From NCBI RefSeq assembly GCF_014205135.1, contig NZ_JACHMY010000001.1, forward strand, positions 6,200,001-6,264,000: 64,000 nucleotides of DNA. Reading direction: 5' to 3'. The notes under the pieces are model-generated. The model was not told the DNA's origin. It did no database searches and worked only from the letters and a program-made list of their open reading frames with translations. Both the position numbers and the translations under genes were made by a program. The first letter of the stretch is position 1, and each line of letters begins with the position of its first letter. Shown here in pieces: positions 49,192-58,117 of the stretch. Origin of the DNA: Kribbella italica. Lineage in GTDB: Bacteria > Actinomycetota > Actinomycetes > Propionibacteriales > Kribbellaceae.

Positions 49192-49644
49192 GAAGTGCTC
49201 GGAGATCCGGTTGTGCATCGGGCGGCGGGTCAGGGCTGCTTGGAGCTCGGCGAGGTAGGACTCGAGCGGGACGGAGAGCTCTTGGTCGAGGGCGGTCAGC
49301 GCCGTGGTCGTTGCCTTCCACTCGGCTTCGATGAGTGGGAGCAGCGCCTCGGTCCGCGGCGTGAGGTGGACGACGCGTTGGCGGGCGTCGGTCGGGCTGG
49401 GGAGCTGGGTGGCGAAGCCTGACTTGGTGAGCTGGGCGACGGTCTGGCTCGCGGCCGAGTGGGTGACGCCGACGGCATCGGCCAGGGCGCGCACCGAAAG
49501 GGGGCCTTGGGCAACCAAAGTGCGGACGATCGGCGAGAAGCGCGGGCGGTAGTCGGCCAGGTCGAGGTCGCGGTAGAGCTGCGCGACGTCGCCGTCGAGC
49601 TGTTCCAGCAGGTGCCGCAGTTGGGTGCCGATCGCTCCGTCCAT
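49144..49644 (-). CDS. MarR family regulator
   Basis: A 166-residue MarR protein: helix-turn-helix LSVRALADAVGVTHSAASQT followed by the wing DARQRVVHLT. It is divergent from the proline iminopeptidase gene, with only 34 bases between the two starts and an operator-like palindrome cluster there, so it most likely regulates both genes. Confidence 0.9.
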   Translation of the reverse strand: MDGAIGTQLRHLLEQLDGDVAQLYRDLDLADYRPRFSPIVRTLVAQGPLSVRALADAVGVTHSAASQTVAQLTKSGFATQLPSPTDARQRVVHLTPRTEALLPLIEAEWKATTTALTALDQELSVPLESYLAELQAALTRRPMHNRISEHFSGGVVQDQSKRVPKA

Positions 49645-49654
49645 CCCCGGAGTC

Positions 49655-49672
49655 TAACAGCACTGTTACAGT
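49655..49672. promoter_or_regulatory. MarR operator between marR and iminopeptidase gene
   Basis: TAACAGCACTGTTA (49655-49668) and ACTGTTACAGT (49662-49672) are overlapping palindromes in the 34-base gap, next to the ATG at 49679 and the marR ATG at 49644. They are the only inverted repeats there. Confidence 0.65.
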
Positions 49673-49678
49673 TGCCGG

Positions 49679-50614
49679 ATGACGGAGCACGGGATGCTGG
49701 ATGTGGGCGACGGGCACCAGGTGTACTGGGAGGTCCGCGGTAACCCTGACGGGAAGCCGGCGGTGGTCGTGCACGGTGGGCCAGGGTCGGGGGCGAAGCC
49801 CTTCTGGCTGGACTACTTCGACCTGACGAAGTACAAGGTGGTGCTGTTCGACCAGCGGAACTGCGGGCGGAGTACGCCGGACGCCGGGGACGACGCGGTC
49901 GATCTCAGCGCCAACACGACCCACCACCTGATCGCGGATCTGGAGTTGCTGCGGCAGCAGCTCGGGATCGAGCGGTGGCTGGTGCTCGGGGCGTCGTGGG
50001 GCGCGACGCTGGGGCTCGCGTACGCCGAGCAGCACCCGTCGGCGGTGTCGGAGCTCGTGCTGTTCAGCGTCACCAACACGACCCGGCGCGAGGTGGAGTG
50101 GCTGACGCGCGACATGGGCCGGGTGTTCCCGGAGGAGTGGCGGCGCTTCCGGGACGGCGTACCGGAGGGTGAGCGGGACGGGAATCTCGCGCCGGCGTAC
50201 AGCCGGCTGCTGCACGATCCGGATCCGGCGGTGCGGGAGCGGGCGGCGCTCGCGTGGTGCACCTGGGAGGACACGCACATGTCGACCCGCGGACTGGGGA
50301 TCCAGGCGGATCTGCAGAACCGCGATCCCCGGTTCCGGTTGCGGTTCGCGCGGCTGGTGTCGCACTACTGGGCGCACGCCGCGTGGCTGGACGAAGGCGT
50401 GCTGGCGCGGGAGGCGGGCAAGCTGGCCGGGATTCCCGGCGTACTGATCGTCGGGCGGCTCGACTTCAGCAGTCCGGTCGAGGCCGCGTGGAACATGACG
50501 CAGGGCTGGCCGGACGCCGAGCTGACGATCGTCGAGGACGCCGGGCACGGAGCTCACACGACAGCGGTCTCGGACCTGGTGAAACGATCGGTGGCTCGCT
50601 TCGCCGACCGCTGA
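49679..50614 (+). CDS. proline iminopeptidase family (S33) hydrolase
   Basis: A 311-residue S33 alpha/beta hydrolase. VVHGGPGSGAKPF is the oxyanion HGGPG motif, FDQRNCGRSTP the PIP signature, LGASWGATLGLAYA the nucleophile Ser (about residue 104) and EDAGHGAHTT the catalytic His. It cleaves N-terminal proline from small peptides, or similar amides. Divergent marR probably controls it. Confidence 0.9.
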   Translation: MTEHGMLDVGDGHQVYWEVRGNPDGKPAVVVHGGPGSGAKPFWLDYFDLTKYKVVLFDQRNCGRSTPDAGDDAVDLSANTTHHLIADLELLRQQLGIERWLVLGASWGATLGLAYAEQHPSAVSELVLFSVTNTTRREVEWLTRDMGRVFPEEWRRFRDGVPEGERDGNLAPAYSRLLHDPDPAVRERAALAWCTWEDTHMSTRGLGIQADLQNRDPRFRLRFARLVSHYWAHAAWLDEGVLAREAGKLAGIPGVLIVGRLDFSSPVEAAWNMTQGWPDAELTIVEDAGHGAHTTAVSDLVKRSVARFADR

Positions 50615-50710
50615 TCGTCCACTGGTGTTCGCTCACGTTTGGTTCGTGCCACGCGACCGTGGGTGATCATGGGTGAGTTCCCCTCGACCCGCCCCTTGAG
50701 GAGTACTCCC

Positions 50711-51730
50711 GTGAAGCGTCTTGCTGCCCTGGTGGCCGTTGTCGCCACCGCTCTGTCCCTGTCCCCCACCGCTCAGGCGGCGCCGCGTGCCGACGACTCG
50801 ATCGCCGGGATCACCGGCGTCGGCGTGCACAACGCGTACGTGCAGGCGACCTTTCCCTGGATGATCGACGCGCTCGAGTCCGGCGCCTCGATGCTGGAGA
50901 TCGACGTCTGGCAGAACTTCCTCGGCTCGCGCGCGTACTGGGTCGGTCACGACCCGGTCGGCAACGTCAACAACTGCTCGTCGGCGACCACGTTCGCCGC
51001 GCTGCGCACCGGGTCGCGCAACCAGAGCCTGCAGACCTGCCTGCGCAACCTGCGGCTCTGGCACGACCAGAACCCGAACCACGCGCCGGTCGTGCTCAAG
51101 CTGGAGCTGAAGAACGGGTTCGACGGACGGGCGGGCTTCGGGCCGGCGCAGTTCGACACGGTGCTGACGACCGCGCTCGGCGCGGGGGCGATTCTGCACC
51201 CGGCCGAGGTGAAGGGATCGGCGGCTTCGCTCGACACCGCCGTACGGACCGGTGGCTGGCCGAGCCGCGAGAGCCTGCGCGGGAAGTTCGTCGTCCTGGT
51301 GGAGACGGGGGCCTTCGAGGCGGGCAACCCGTTCGACAACTACGACACGGATCTCGAGTACGCCGACCACCTGATCGGCCTGAACGCCGCCGGGAAGCTG
51401 GCGAGCGCGACGATGTTCACGACGATCAACGGCGCGTCCGCGACCGACCCGCGCGTGGGTGAGCGCGGGGGTGCGCGAGCGCCTTGGTATGTGACCTTCG
51501 ACGGCAACGCGAGCAGCTGGTACGCCGGGTCGACGGCCTTCTACACGAGCAACAACTACTTGGTCGTGATGGTCGAGGCGCATGCCGTCGCGCCGGCAAT
51601 CGACGGGCGCAACCCGACGGTGCAGCAGGCGACGGACAAGGTGCAGCAGCTCGCCGCGCACGGGGCCACGATCGTGTCGAGCGACTGGACCAACCCGCAG
51701 ATCGTCTCGCTCACCACGCCGCGGAGCTGA
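50711..51730 (+). CDS. secreted PI-PLC X-domain-like protein
   Basis: A 339-residue protein with a signal peptide (VKRLAALVAVVATALSLSP, ending in AQAA at about 28). The TIM-barrel PLC-like domain shows GVHNAYVQATFPWMIDALES, SMLEIDVWQNF and VGHDPVGNVN, typical of bacterial phosphatidylinositol-specific phosphodiesterase-like proteins, but the usual His pair is only partly evident (VHNAY, VGHDP). Substrate may be a phosphodiester or glycosylphosphatidylinositol-like lipid. Start GTG 50711 has TGAGGAGTA upstream. A strong terminator follows. Confidence 0.8.
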   Translation: MKRLAALVAVVATALSLSPTAQAAPRADDSIAGITGVGVHNAYVQATFPWMIDALESGASMLEIDVWQNFLGSRAYWVGHDPVGNVNNCSSATTFAALRTGSRNQSLQTCLRNLRLWHDQNPNHAPVVLKLELKNGFDGRAGFGPAQFDTVLTTALGAGAILHPAEVKGSAASLDTAVRTGGWPSRESLRGKFVVLVETGAFEAGNPFDNYDTDLEYADHLIGLNAAGKLASATMFTTINGASATDPRVGERGGARAPWYVTFDGNASSWYAGSTAFYTSNNYLVVMVEAHAVAPAIDGRNPTVQQATDKVQQLAAHGATIVSSDWTNPQIVSLTTPRS

Positions 51731-51736
51731 TCGCAC

Positions 51737-51774
51737 GTTGCCCTGATCCCCACCGCCCCGGGGATCAGGGCAAC
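51737..51774 (+). terminator. intrinsic terminator
   Basis: GTTGCCCTGATCCCC (51737-51751) and GGGGATCAGGGCAAC (51760-51774) form a perfect 15-bp stem with an 8-base loop just after the secreted phosphodiesterase gene. Little U-tract follows, as is usual in high-GC actinomycetes. Confidence 0.88.
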
Positions 51775-51862
51775 TACTTGTGGGGAAGGGAGCGGGCACG
51801 CACTGGCGGGGCACGGCGCCTGCGAGAGTCCGGCGGGCTCTGGCCTCAAGTCGGAGTCGGCG

Positions 51863-52453
51863 CTAGTCCAGCGTGCGCTTCTGCGGGTACGGGGTTTCTC
51901 CTGTGGCCAACTCGTCGACGTACCGGGTGATCCATTTCGTTCGGGTCTCTGGGCGTTTGGCCGAGTGCAGCCGGTAGAGGATGGCGAATCTGTTCTGCTG
52001 CGTGAGGATCTCGAACATCGCCTCGGCTCGTGGCGATGCGGCCAGGGCCTCGGCGAGGTCTGGTGGGACCTCGCGGGTCGTCGCCTCGCCGTACGCCGCG
52101 TCCCAGCGGCCGTCGGACTTGGCGCGGTCGACCTCGGCGACGCCGGCCGGGCGCATCCGGCCCTCCTCGTGCAGGCGTTTGACGATGCCGACGTTGCGCA
52201 GCGACCAGTTGCTCCGGGCGCGCCTTGGCGTGTAGCGCTGCTTGAAGGTGCCGGCGTCGCGCGTGACGCGCTGGCCGTCGATCCAGCCGTGGCACAGCGC
52301 CTCGTCCAGCGCTTGGTCGTACGTCAGGGTCGTCGGATCGGTCGTCCCCTTCTTCGCCAGGACGAGCCAGATGCCGTCGGAGGTCTCGTGCTCGGCGCTG
52401 AGCCAGTCGTGCCAGGCAGCGGCGTCGGTGAAGATGTGCTCGGGCGTCGTCAT
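51863..52453 (-). CDS. YdeI/OmpD-associated family protein
   Basis: A 196-residue protein with the YdeI-type DUF1801 and C-terminal OmdA-like halves: SDGIWLVLAKKGTTDPTTLT, EALCHGWIDGQRV, RYTPRRARSNWSLRN and KWITRYVDELATGETPYPQK. Function unknown; such proteins are linked to stress or peptide tolerance in other bacteria. ATG 52453 overlaps the stop of the WYL regulator gene by 4 bases. Confidence 0.86.
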   Translation of the reverse strand: MTTPEHIFTDAAAWHDWLSAEHETSDGIWLVLAKKGTTDPTTLTYDQALDEALCHGWIDGQRVTRDAGTFKQRYTPRRARSNWSLRNVGIVKRLHEEGRMRPAGVAEVDRAKSDGRWDAAYGEATTREVPPDLAEALAASPRAEAMFEILTQQNRFAILYRLHSAKRPETRTKWITRYVDELATGETPYPQKRTLD

Positions 52454-53418
52454 GAGGCCGCCGCCGTGTAGCGGGCGGCGAGCGTGGCAGCGGCGGCTTT
52501 CAACTCCGGCGGGCCGACGAACTCCAGGTCGCACTCGAACATCCCGAAGTTCGCGGCCAGTCCGGTCCACGACCAGCCGGGCAGGATGAGCCGGCAGGAC
52601 CTCGGCGTGATCTCCTCGACCACGGAGTCCCGGCCGGACCACCGGGCGATGTCGGAGGCCTTGGCCTGCAGGATCGCCTCGCCTCGGCACGGCCACTCGT
52701 TGCGGCCGGCGAAACGCGACGAGATGTACGTCGCGACGTCGCCCTCGGGGAGCTCACGCGGTGTGAAGCGCGGACCCGTCGGCGTCTTCGGCTGCATCCG
52801 GTCGACGCGGAACGTCCGCCAGTCCTTGCGGTCCAGGTCCCAACCGACCAGGTACCAGCGCCCGCCCCACGTGACCAGGTGGTGCGGCTCGACCTTGCGC
52901 GGCGGCACCCACTCGTCACCGGAGGCGCCCGGCGACGCGTAGTCGAACCGCAGTACCTCGCGCGCCCGGACCGCCGTACCGATCGCGATCAGGTGTTCGG
53001 AGTCGACCTTGGTCCGCTTCGAGTCGGCCCAGCGGTCGACCGTCGTCACCTGCAGCGCGTCGACGCGTTGCCGCAGCCGGGCGGGCATCACCTGGCGGAC
53101 CGTGGCGAGCGCGCGCAACGCACCTTCCTCGATCCCGGTCACGGTGGTGGTCGCCGTCTGCAGCGCGACCGCGACGGCGATCGCCTGGTCGTCGTCGAAC
53201 AGCAGCGGCGGCAGGTCGGCCCCGGCGTCGAGCCGGTAGCCGCCGTCCGGGCCCTTGCTCGCGCGGACCGGGTAGCCCAGGTCGCGCAGCCGGTCGACGT
53301 CGCGGCGGACCGTGCGCGGGCTCACCTCCAGCCGTTCGGCGAGCAGCGCACCCGGCCAGTCGCGGCGGGCCTGCAGGAGGGACAGCAGCGAGAGGAGTCG
53401 TGCGGAGGTCTCGGACAT
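52450..53418 (-). CDS. WYL-domain transcriptional regulator
   Basis: A 322-residue regulator. The N-terminal HTH_11 (LLSLLSLLQARRDWPGALLA, SPRTVRRDVDRLRDLGYPV) is joined to a WYL domain (EPHHLVTWGGRWYLVGWDLD, FRVDRMQ) and a C-terminal WCX region. WYL domains bind ligands, often nucleotides, and regulate stress or defence operons. It is divergent from the DrrAB-like exporter and coupled to the YdeI gene. Confidence 0.9.
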   Translation of the reverse strand: MSETSARLLSLLSLLQARRDWPGALLAERLEVSPRTVRRDVDRLRDLGYPVRASKGPDGGYRLDAGADLPPLLFDDDQAIAVAVALQTATTTVTGIEEGALRALATVRQVMPARLRQRVDALQVTTVDRWADSKRTKVDSEHLIAIGTAVRAREVLRFDYASPGASGDEWVPPRKVEPHHLVTWGGRWYLVGWDLDRKDWRTFRVDRMQPKTPTGPRFTPRELPEGDVATYISSRFAGRNEWPCRGEAILQAKASDIARWSGRDSVVEEITPRSCRLILPGWSWTGLAANFGMFECDLEFVGPPELKAAAATLAARYTAAAS

Positions 53419-53507
53419 GACTTCAGATTGCCAGAAGTAACGGCCAGAACCTGTCCTCTTCTCCTGGAAATGTCGTCCTCAAGCACCCCCGATGAAGGAG
53501 ACCGACC

Positions 53508-54473
53508 GTGATCAGCACCCGAGAACTCACCAAGGATTTCGTGGTGAGCCGGACCGAGACCGTGCACGCGGTCCGCGGAATCAGCCTGGACGTCGAACCC
53601 GGCGAGCTCGTCGCGGTCCTCGGCCCGAACGGCGCCGGCAAGACCACCACGCTGCGGATGCTCACCACCCTGATCGGCCCGACCTCGGGCACCGCGACCG
53701 TGGCCGGGTACGACGTGACGTCGCACCCGTCCCAAGTCCGCCGCCAGATCGGGTACGTCGGTCAGGGCAACGGCGCCGGCCACCAGCACCGGGTCGGCGA
53801 CGAGCTCTACGGCCAGGGCGTCATCTACGGCCTGGACCGGCGCGCCGCGAAGCGCCGGGCCGAGGAACTGCTCGACGGTCTGGAGCTGAAGGATCTCGCC
53901 CAGCGCAAGGTGTCCGAGCTGTCCGGCGGTCAGCGCCGCCGGCTCGACGTCGCGATGGGCCTGGTGCACGCGCCGAGCCTGCTCTTCCTGGACGAGCCGT
54001 CGACCGGCCTCGACCCGCAGAACCGGGCGAACCTGTGGGACCACATCCTGCGGATGCGCGAGCAGTACGCGATGACGATCGTGCTCACCACGCACTACCT
54101 GGACGAGGCGGACTCGATGGCCGAGCGGGTGGTCGTGGTCGACCACGGCGAGGTGATCGCGGACGACACCGCCGAGGCGCTGAAGACCCGGCTGGCCGGG
54201 GACCGGCTCGCGCTGACCGTTGCTCCTGGCAACCACGCACGGATCCGGGAGCTGGCCGAGAAGCTGCCCGGTGCGCGCGAGTTCGAGACCGCGGGCGACC
54301 AGGTCAGCCTGCGGGTGACCGACGGACCCGCCGCCCTGCCGATCCTGCTCGGCGCGGCACAGCAGTACGGCGTACCGGTGGCTGCTGCTCAGGTGCACCG
54401 CCCGACGCTCGACGACGTGTTCCTCAATCTCACCGGTCGCAGCCTGCGCGACGCGAACGGAAAGGCCGCCTGA
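53508..54473 (+). CDS. ABC transporter ATP-binding subunit, DrrA-like
   Basis: A 321-residue ATPase: Walker A LGPNGAGKTTTLRML (about residues 39-53), signature LSGGQRRRLDVAMG, Walker B LLFLDEPSTGLD, switch TTHYLDEAD. The length and the DUF4162-like C-terminal part match DrrA-type drug exporters. GTG start follows GAAGGAGA. Its stop shares a base with the permease start (TGATG). Exports a hydrophobic compound, probably a drug. Confidence 0.92.
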   Translation: MISTRELTKDFVVSRTETVHAVRGISLDVEPGELVAVLGPNGAGKTTTLRMLTTLIGPTSGTATVAGYDVTSHPSQVRRQIGYVGQGNGAGHQHRVGDELYGQGVIYGLDRRAAKRRAEELLDGLELKDLAQRKVSELSGGQRRRLDVAMGLVHAPSLLFLDEPSTGLDPQNRANLWDHILRMREQYAMTIVLTTHYLDEADSMAERVVVVDHGEVIADDTAEALKTRLAGDRLALTVAPGNHARIRELAEKLPGAREFETAGDQVSLRVTDGPAALPILLGAAQQYGVPVAAAQVHRPTLDDVFLNLTGRSLRDANGKAA

Positions 54474-55285
54474 TGACCACCTTGACCGCTTCCACTGTTG
54501 CCGCACCGACCACCCGGGTGCCGAACCGCAGCCTGTTCCGCGACATCCGGATCGTGATGGTGCGCGAGCTCAAGCCGGTGCTGCGGGACCCGTTCTCGTT
54601 GCTGTTCGGGATGATCCAGCCGCTGATCTTCCTCGCGCTGTTCGGCCCGCTGCTGGCCGGTTCGATGGGCGGCACGCTGGACGGCGGCGTCTGGCAGTGG
54701 TTCGTGCCGGCGATCCTGGTGATGACGACGCTGTTCGGTACGTCGGCGACCGGGTCGAACCTGCTGTTCGAGTTCCAGACCGGCGCGCACGAACGGATGC
54801 TGGTCACGCCGCTGAGCCGGTCCTCGCTGCTGGTCGGGCGGGCGCTGAAGGAGATGGTGCCGCTGTTCGGGCAGGCGGTGATCGTGATCGCGGTGATGGT
54901 GCCGTTCGGCTTCGACCTGCACCTCGACGGCGCGATCGTCGGACTGGTGCTGCTCGCGGCGTTCGGGATCGGTCTGGGTTCGTTCAGCTACGCGCTGGCG
55001 ATCGCCGTACGGAAGCAGGACTGGATGTTCTGGGTCGTGCAGCAGACGTTCCTGTTCCCGCTGATGATCCTGTCCGGCATGCTCCTGCCGCTGGAGACCG
55101 GCCCGGAGTGGATGCGGGTGGCGTCGAAGTTCAACCCGCTGTCGTACTTGGTGGAGGCCGAGCGGACGCTGTTCGCGGGTGACGTGTGGTCGACCGCGGT
55201 GCTGTGGGGTTTCGTGGCCGCGATCGTCACGGGCGCGCTGGGGCTGACGGTGGGGATCCGGACGATGCTGAGGTCGGCTGACTGA
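54473..55285 (+). CDS. ABC transporter permease subunit, DrrB-like
   Basis: A 270-residue permease of the ABC-2 type with six hydrophobic helices (FSLLFGMIQPLIFLALFGPL, WFVPAILVMTTLFGTSATGS, GLVLLAAFGIGLGSFSYALA). The FNPLSYLVEAERTLFAG motif near the C-terminus is typical of DrrB. It overlaps the ATPase gene by one base. Followed by a strong terminator. Confidence 0.92.
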   Translation: MTTLTASTVAAPTTRVPNRSLFRDIRIVMVRELKPVLRDPFSLLFGMIQPLIFLALFGPLLAGSMGGTLDGGVWQWFVPAILVMTTLFGTSATGSNLLFEFQTGAHERMLVTPLSRSSLLVGRALKEMVPLFGQAVIVIAVMVPFGFDLHLDGAIVGLVLLAAFGIGLGSFSYALAIAVRKQDWMFWVVQQTFLFPLMILSGMLLPLETGPEWMRVASKFNPLSYLVEAERTLFAGDVWSTAVLWGFVAAIVTGALGLTVGIRTMLRSAD

Positions 55286-55289
55286 CCGG

Positions 55290-55329
55290 ACACCGAAGGA
55301 CCTCGGGGCGACCCGAGGTCCTTCGGTGT
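55290..55329. terminator. bidirectional terminator
   Basis: ACACCGAAGGACCTCGGG (55290-55307) and CCCGAGGTCCTTCGGTGT (55312-55329) make a perfect 18-bp stem with a GCGA loop, followed by TTTCTTC. It lies between the convergent permease and esterase genes and can serve both. Confidence 0.93.
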
Positions 55330-55333
55330 TTCT

Positions 55334-56683
55334 TCAGCGCAGGTGGGCGGCGGTCACCTGGTTGAGATGGATCAGTACGTCGTACGACGCGGCCAGGGCG
55401 ACGGGTGAGTCGGGCCAGGGGTAGGCGGTGCCGATGTCTCGGGTCGGGCGTTCGGTCGAGAGCCAGGTCTTGGTGCTGCGGGGCAGGGTTCGCAGGTCGA
55501 CGTAGTAGTCGCGGTAGGCGACCTTGTCGAGGGTGTGCTCGTTGTTGCCTGCCGCGGCCGGGGCGACCGTGAACTTGCGGATCGTGCCGTTCGTATCGTT
55601 GACATCGCGGGCGTTGAACGAGCCGTGATCGAAGCTCAGGCCGATCGGCACGTACCGCCGGCCGAGTTGCTCGCGGAGGAACTCGCCCTGGATCTTCGGG
55701 TACTCGGCCGGCATCGACGAGGTCAGCGCGATGTGGCCGTTGTGCGCGCCCAGCACGACCTTGGCGCCGGTGTGCTTGGTCCACCAGACCGTGTTCGCGG
55801 CCATCACCTCGTCGCGGAACAGCATCGCCGACGGCAGCACCTTCGGGTCCGCGATGTCGTACGCGACGAACTTCGCGACCTGCCACGCGGCCCGCGCGTG
55901 CTGCACCGCCCAGGTCTGCGCCTCGCTCTTCGGCAGCGACTCGACCGCGGCCAGCGCCTTGCGGGTCGCCACCTCGGTCTTCTGCCGCTCCGCGAGCGGC
56001 TTGGCGACCAGCTCGGTGAGGAAGTCGGCGGCGTTCGCGTCGGACCGGATACCGGCGTACGCGCGGGTGATCTCGGGGACCAGCGCCGGGCGGACCTTGC
56101 CGACGTACGACGTGACCAGGTCGAGCGTGGCGGGCGAGATGTAGCCGAGGTCGTCGCCGACGAAGTGGAGCTTGCGGGTGTGGGTCTGGTTGTAGGACCG
56201 CATCCACTCGATCAGGTCGAGGTACTCCTCGGCGTTCCAGAACTCGTACGAGCCCTGGAACTCGTGCTGCATGATCGCCCGCGGGTCGCCGACGCCGTGC
56301 ACGACGTACTGGTCGAGCGCGACGCCGGTGCTCCAGCTCGCCTCGAGCGCGAAGGTGGTGAACCCGCGCTGCTCGACGAGCGCCCGGAAGATGCGGTGCT
56401 TGAGCGTGAAGAACTCGCTGGAGTTGTGCGTCGCCTCACCGACGCCGACGACCTTCGCGTCACCGACCATGCGGACGAGCGGCCTCAGGTCGTGCAGCTG
56501 GCCGGTGGCCTTGGTGGAGAGCAACGGGTACGCGGCGCGGTTGAGCGCCGGCACTGGGTTCTGGGTCACTGCATTGACGGCGCTGTGCGGCGGCGCCACC
56601 ACGGCAGTTGCCGCGGGCAACGCGGCGGCGCTGAGCAGAGCGGCAGCCGTCAGGGCGGCGGCGACACGGCTGTTTCGCTTCAT
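55334..56683 (-). CDS. secreted erythromycin esterase family protein
   Basis: A 449-residue protein with a signal peptide (MKRNSRVAAALTAAALLSAA, ending near residue 28). VVGVGEATHNSSEFFTLKHR contains the catalytic His (H86) and a key Glu (E90) of the Ere family; FVGDDLGY, ALEASWSTG and GAHNGHIAL supply other active-site residues. Ere enzymes open the macrolide lactone; homologues in producers or soil bacteria often have other substrates. Exported, unlike Ere itself, which is cytoplasmic. It sits opposite the DrrAB-like exporter. Confidence 0.85.
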   Translation of the reverse strand: MKRNSRVAAALTAAALLSAAALPAATAVVAPPHSAVNAVTQNPVPALNRAAYPLLSTKATGQLHDLRPLVRMVGDAKVVGVGEATHNSSEFFTLKHRIFRALVEQRGFTTFALEASWSTGVALDQYVVHGVGDPRAIMQHEFQGSYEFWNAEEYLDLIEWMRSYNQTHTRKLHFVGDDLGYISPATLDLVTSYVGKVRPALVPEITRAYAGIRSDANAADFLTELVAKPLAERQKTEVATRKALAAVESLPKSEAQTWAVQHARAAWQVAKFVAYDIADPKVLPSAMLFRDEVMAANTVWWTKHTGAKVVLGAHNGHIALTSSMPAEYPKIQGEFLREQLGRRYVPIGLSFDHGSFNARDVNDTNGTIRKFTVAPAAAGNNEHTLDKVAYRDYYVDLRTLPRSTKTWLSTERPTRDIGTAYPWPDSPVALAASYDVLIHLNQVTAAHLR

Positions 56684-56785
56684 CGGAGGTCCTCCGGGAG
56701 AGTCGGAATCTAGTGGTTCCAACCCTTCCGTCCCCGACGCCTCCGCCCCATCCCGTCCACGCCCGGATCGATGGTGGGGCAGGCT

Positions 56786-57232
56786 CTACCCCTGGAGTTT
56801 GTTCAGGGTGTCGCGGAGGCCGGTTTCGGCCTCGTCGCCGAGCTTCTTGAACGGGGCTTTGAGGAACGGCTCGGCCAGCCGGGCGAGGCCCTTCAGGGTG
56901 AACTCGGCACGGTAGGTGACGGTCGTGCGGTCGCCGTCGGCCTGGAAGGTCATCGTGTCCAGGGCCGAGATGGTCTTGTTCTCGCCGCGAACCTGGAAGA
57001 AACGGTTCGGGTCGAGCTGCTGGACGACGTACTCGAGCTCGGTCTGCTTGCCGTTGAAGGTCGAGACGTTCTGGTACGTCGTACCAGGGCCGCCCTCGCC
57101 GGAGATCCGCGTCGTACGGACCGTGCCGGGATCCCACGCGGTGGTGGTCTCGAAGTCGGACAGGTACCCGAAGACGGCCTCGACCGGCCGGTCCACGGTG
57201 ACGGAACGCTCGACGGTGATCACGTCGTCCAC
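56786..57232 (-). CDS. SRPBCC family protein
   Basis: A 148-residue START/Bet v1-fold protein. VERSVTVDRPVEAVFGYLSD starts strand one, then the long hydrophobic-cavity strands (ELEYVVQQLDPNRFFQVRGE, TTVTYRAEFTLKGLARLAEP) and C-terminal helix. It binds a hydrophobic ligand or coenzyme-like compound; function unknown. Confidence 0.88.
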   Translation of the reverse strand: MDDVITVERSVTVDRPVEAVFGYLSDFETTTAWDPGTVRTTRISGEGGPGTTYQNVSTFNGKQTELEYVVQQLDPNRFFQVRGENKTISALDTMTFQADGDRTTVTYRAEFTLKGLARLAEPFLKAPFKKLGDEAETGLRDTLNKLQG

Positions 57233-57261
57233 GCTAGCGGGCGCACAAGTTCTGCAGTAGT

Positions 57262-58107
57262 TCAGCCGGTGGTGTTGGCGAGGATGGCGGGGACGGCGAT
57301 CTCCCAGGCCGGCTCGGGGAGTTCGTGGCCGGCGCCGGGGAGGAGGACGAGGTGGGCGCCGGGGATCTCGCGGGCGAGGGCTTCGCCGTGGGCGGGTGGG
57401 AAGAGGGGGTCCTCGGTGCCGTGCAGGACGAGGACCGGGACCTTGACCTCGCCGAGGCGGGGGCGGGTCGGCGGGGTGTCGTCGTCGGGAAGGACCCAGT
57501 GGTTGGTGACGGCCGACGCGAGGTCGGTGGTGCGGGCGATCATCGCGCGGAGCAGGTCGCGGCGGGCGGGTTCGTCGTACGGGAGCGTTCCGGCGTACAG
57601 CTTCTCTTCGGCGATCAGGCTGTCGATCGCGGCCTCGGTGTCGGACCAGTCGGTCGGCGGGGTCTCGGTGCTGAAGTGCTCGCGGATCCGGTCGGTCGGT
57701 GGGGGCAGATCGTCGCCGAGCGGGCTGGTGGAGGCGAGCGTCAGGCTGCGGACCCGGTCGGGATAGTCCAGACCGATCTGCAGGGCGATCGCGCCGCCCA
57801 TCGAGAGGCCGACCAGGTGCGCCCGGTCGATGCCGAGCGCGTCCAGGATGCCGACCGGGTCCTTGAACAGATCCGGTCCTTCGTACGCCGGTTCGCCCGG
57901 CGGGTCGGCGGCCGAGCGGCCGGTGTCGCGGTGGTCGTAACGGATCACGTACCGCGGCCCGGCCGCCAGCAGCTCACAGAACGGGGTCTCCCAGTAGTCC
58001 ATCGAAGCGGCTGCGCCGTGGATCAGCAGCACCGGCGGGTCGGCCGGGTCGCCGAAGGTCTCGATACAGAGCTCGACACCGTTCACGGGCACCAGCTGCT
58101 CGGTCAT
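57262..58107 (-). CDS. alpha/beta hydrolase (RdmC/DnrP-like esterase group)
   Basis: A 281-residue hydrolase: VLLIHGAAASMDYW, YDHRDTGRSAADPPG, LVGLSMGGAIALQIGLDYPD with the nucleophile Ser (about residue 102), and GAGHELPEPAWEI with the His. The pattern is that of anthracycline methylesterase relatives such as RdmC/DnrP, but many have other substrates. It lies upstream of neither partner with overlap; downstream genes on the same strand are 12 bases away. Confidence 0.85.
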   Translation of the reverse strand: MTEQLVPVNGVELCIETFGDPADPPVLLIHGAAASMDYWETPFCELLAAGPRYVIRYDHRDTGRSAADPPGEPAYEGPDLFKDPVGILDALGIDRAHLVGLSMGGAIALQIGLDYPDRVRSLTLASTSPLGDDLPPPTDRIREHFSTETPPTDWSDTEAAIDSLIAEEKLYAGTLPYDEPARRDLLRAMIARTTDLASAVTNHWVLPDDDTPPTRPRLGEVKVPVLVLHGTEDPLFPPAHGEALAREIPGAHLVLLPGAGHELPEPAWEIAVPAILANTTG

Positions 58108-58117
58108 CCGGACTCCC

